A DNA stretch of 15,409 nt from Treponema sp. (lineage in GTDB: Bacteria; Spirochaetota; Spirochaetia; Treponematales; Treponemataceae): assembly GCA_016297405.1 (NCBI GenBank), contig JAEDGP010000047.1, positions 1-15,409 on the forward strand. Direction: 5' to 3'. Each line of letters begins with the position of its first letter. Positions within the stretch are counted from its first letter, which is position 1. The translations under genes and the position numbers were made by a program. Of this stretch, positions 14,477 to 15,409 are shown piece by piece. The notes under the pieces are model-generated. The model was given only the letters and a program-made list of their open reading frames with translations. It did no database searches and was not told where the DNA came from.

Positions 14477-15409
14477 TCAAATCAATCCTGTTGTTTCATC
14501 AATTCCCATCATTATGTTCAGACACTGTACTGCAGCTCCGCTGGCACCTTTGCCAAGATTGTCAAATCTTGTAGTTACCATGATACGATCGTCGTTGCCA
14601 TAAACGAAAATCTGCATGTTGTTTGTGCCGGCCATTGTGTTTGCAGGAATGAACTGTTCTGGCAATGTACCTTCGCCCATAAAGCCTGCAACTTTTACAA
14701 AATTTGTGTCTGCATAGTGTGCTGCAAACATTTCCCAAACATCATGGGCAGTTACCTTTTTTGCAAGCAGGCGTGCGTGAAGACCAACTGTAACAGTCAT
14801 TCCCTGAAAATAATCGCAGACATAGGGATTGAAAATAGGCTCAAAATCAAGGCCAGAAATGATTTTCATTTCTGGAAGATGTTTGTGTGCCTGTGTCAAA
14901 GCATAAAGGCGTGGCGAATCAAGGCTTGGGTCTCGTCCTTCAGCTTCGTATTGAGCAATGGCCTTTTTGCCCGCTCCTGAATAGCCGGAAACTGCATGTA
15001 CAACAACCGGATAGTCTTTTGGCATGATAGCAGATTTTACAAGTGGATAAAGGATAGCAATTGTGCCGGAAGCATAACATCCAGGAACTGCAACTCGATT
15101 TGATCCTGCGATTTTTTCGCGGAAACTTTTGTCTAATTCAGGGAATCCGTATGCCCAGGCAGGATTTGTTCTGTGGGCCGTAGAAGCATCGATGATGCGT
15201 GTTTTTGGATTTGTGCACAGTGAAGCTGATTCTATTGCTGCTGCATCTGGCAGACAAAGGAAAGTAAAATCAGATGCGTCTATGAGTTTGCGCTTTTCTT
15301 CCGGATCCTTGCGTTTGTCTTCGTCAATCTGAAGCAGTTCTATATCAGTGCGTTTTTCAAAACGTTCAAAAATCTTAAGGCCAGTGGTGCCTTCTTTTCC
15401 ATCAATAAA
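14477..15409 (-). CDS. argC: N-acetyl-gamma-glutamyl-phosphate reductase, short type 2 (5' end cut by window)
   Basis: ArgC reduces N-acetylglutamyl phosphate to the semialdehyde with NADPH in arginine synthesis. The frame stays open to the window edge and gives 310 residues beginning FIDGKEGTTGLKIFERF. In the type 2 family this motif lies only a few residues from the start, so probably only some 3-10 residues are missing. The ATG at 15025-15023 is internal and not the start. The catalytic cysteine is Cys111 of the visible part in VPGCYASGTIA, preceded by IIDASTAHR and WAYGFPEL, and followed by the GLHARLL segment with the conserved histidine. IELLQIDEDKRKD identifies the short form rather than the ~334-residue E. 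coli type. A terminator follows at 14401-14449. Arginine synthesis argues against a strict host-dependent pathogen such as T. pallidum. Confidence 0.93.
   Translation of the reverse strand, partial: FIDGKEGTTGLKIFERFEKRTDIELLQIDEDKRKDPEEKRKLIDASDFTFLCLPDAAAIESASLCTNPKTRIIDASTAHRTNPAWAYGFPELDKSFREKIAGSNRVAVPGCYASGTIAILYPLVKSAIMPKDYPVVVHAVSGYSGAGKKAIAQYEAEGRDPSLDSPRLYALTQAHKHLPEMKIISGLDFEPIFNPYVCDYFQGMTVTVGLHARLLAKKVTAHDVWEMFAAHYADTNFVKVAGFMGEGTLPEQFIPANTMAGTNNMQIFVYGNDDRIMVTTRFDNLGKGASGAAVQCLNIMMGIDETTGLI

Noticed and set aside
14324..14980. 218-codon + strand frame overlapping argC
   Set aside because: It is antisense to a well-conserved argC, rich in Cys/His/Lys, has no recognisable domain, and begins inside the WYL gene.

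Overview
The window looks like chromosome of a treponeme-type spirochaete, most likely a free-living or gut/rumen-associated Treponema. This is an inference from gene content and style: a PilZ protein of the kind common in treponemes, a giant secreted beta-strand-repeat protein with a FlgD-like C-terminus, an arginine-biosynthesis gene, coding DNA of roughly 40-45% GC, and short GC-rich hairpin islands between genes. No rRNA, tRNA, CRISPR array, transposase, integrase or phage gene was found.

Left part (1-2760): a GC-rich gene-free island, then fabF (fatty-acid elongation condensing enzyme), a 221-base gap packed with hairpins that ends in an intrinsic terminator touching the fabZ ribosome-binding site, and fabZ (3-hydroxyacyl-ACP dehydratase). 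The 3' end of fabZ is the first unit of a 78-bp tandem array. Copies 1 and 2 differ by compensatory base pairs and by synonymous codons only. A bidirectional terminator separates fabZ from a convergent small gene for an exported protein of unknown function, which has its own recognisable promoter.

Middle (2760-11742): a second GC-rich island, then one giant gene of about 2,920 codons that fills 57% of the window. Its product has a signal peptide, a long beta-strand-repeat stalk with three W-x-G-x5-W-x5-W modules and a 4 x 19-residue array, Ig-like segments and a FlgD-Ig-like C-terminus. It is probably a surface or secreted adhesin-like protein.

Right part (11743-15409): a PilZ (c-di-GMP receptor) gene with a promoter so close to its ATG that the mRNA may be leaderless. 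It is coupled to an RlmM/FtsJ-like RNA 2'-O-methyltransferase gene whose 3' end is duplicated 60 bp downstream. Next come a WYL-domain transcriptional regulator with an extended -10 promoter, and, convergent to it, argC (short, type 2 N-acetyl-gamma-glutamyl-phosphate reductase), which is cut by the window edge. The most unusual theme is that two unrelated genes, fabZ and the methyltransferase gene, each carry displaced copies of their own 3' ends just downstream.
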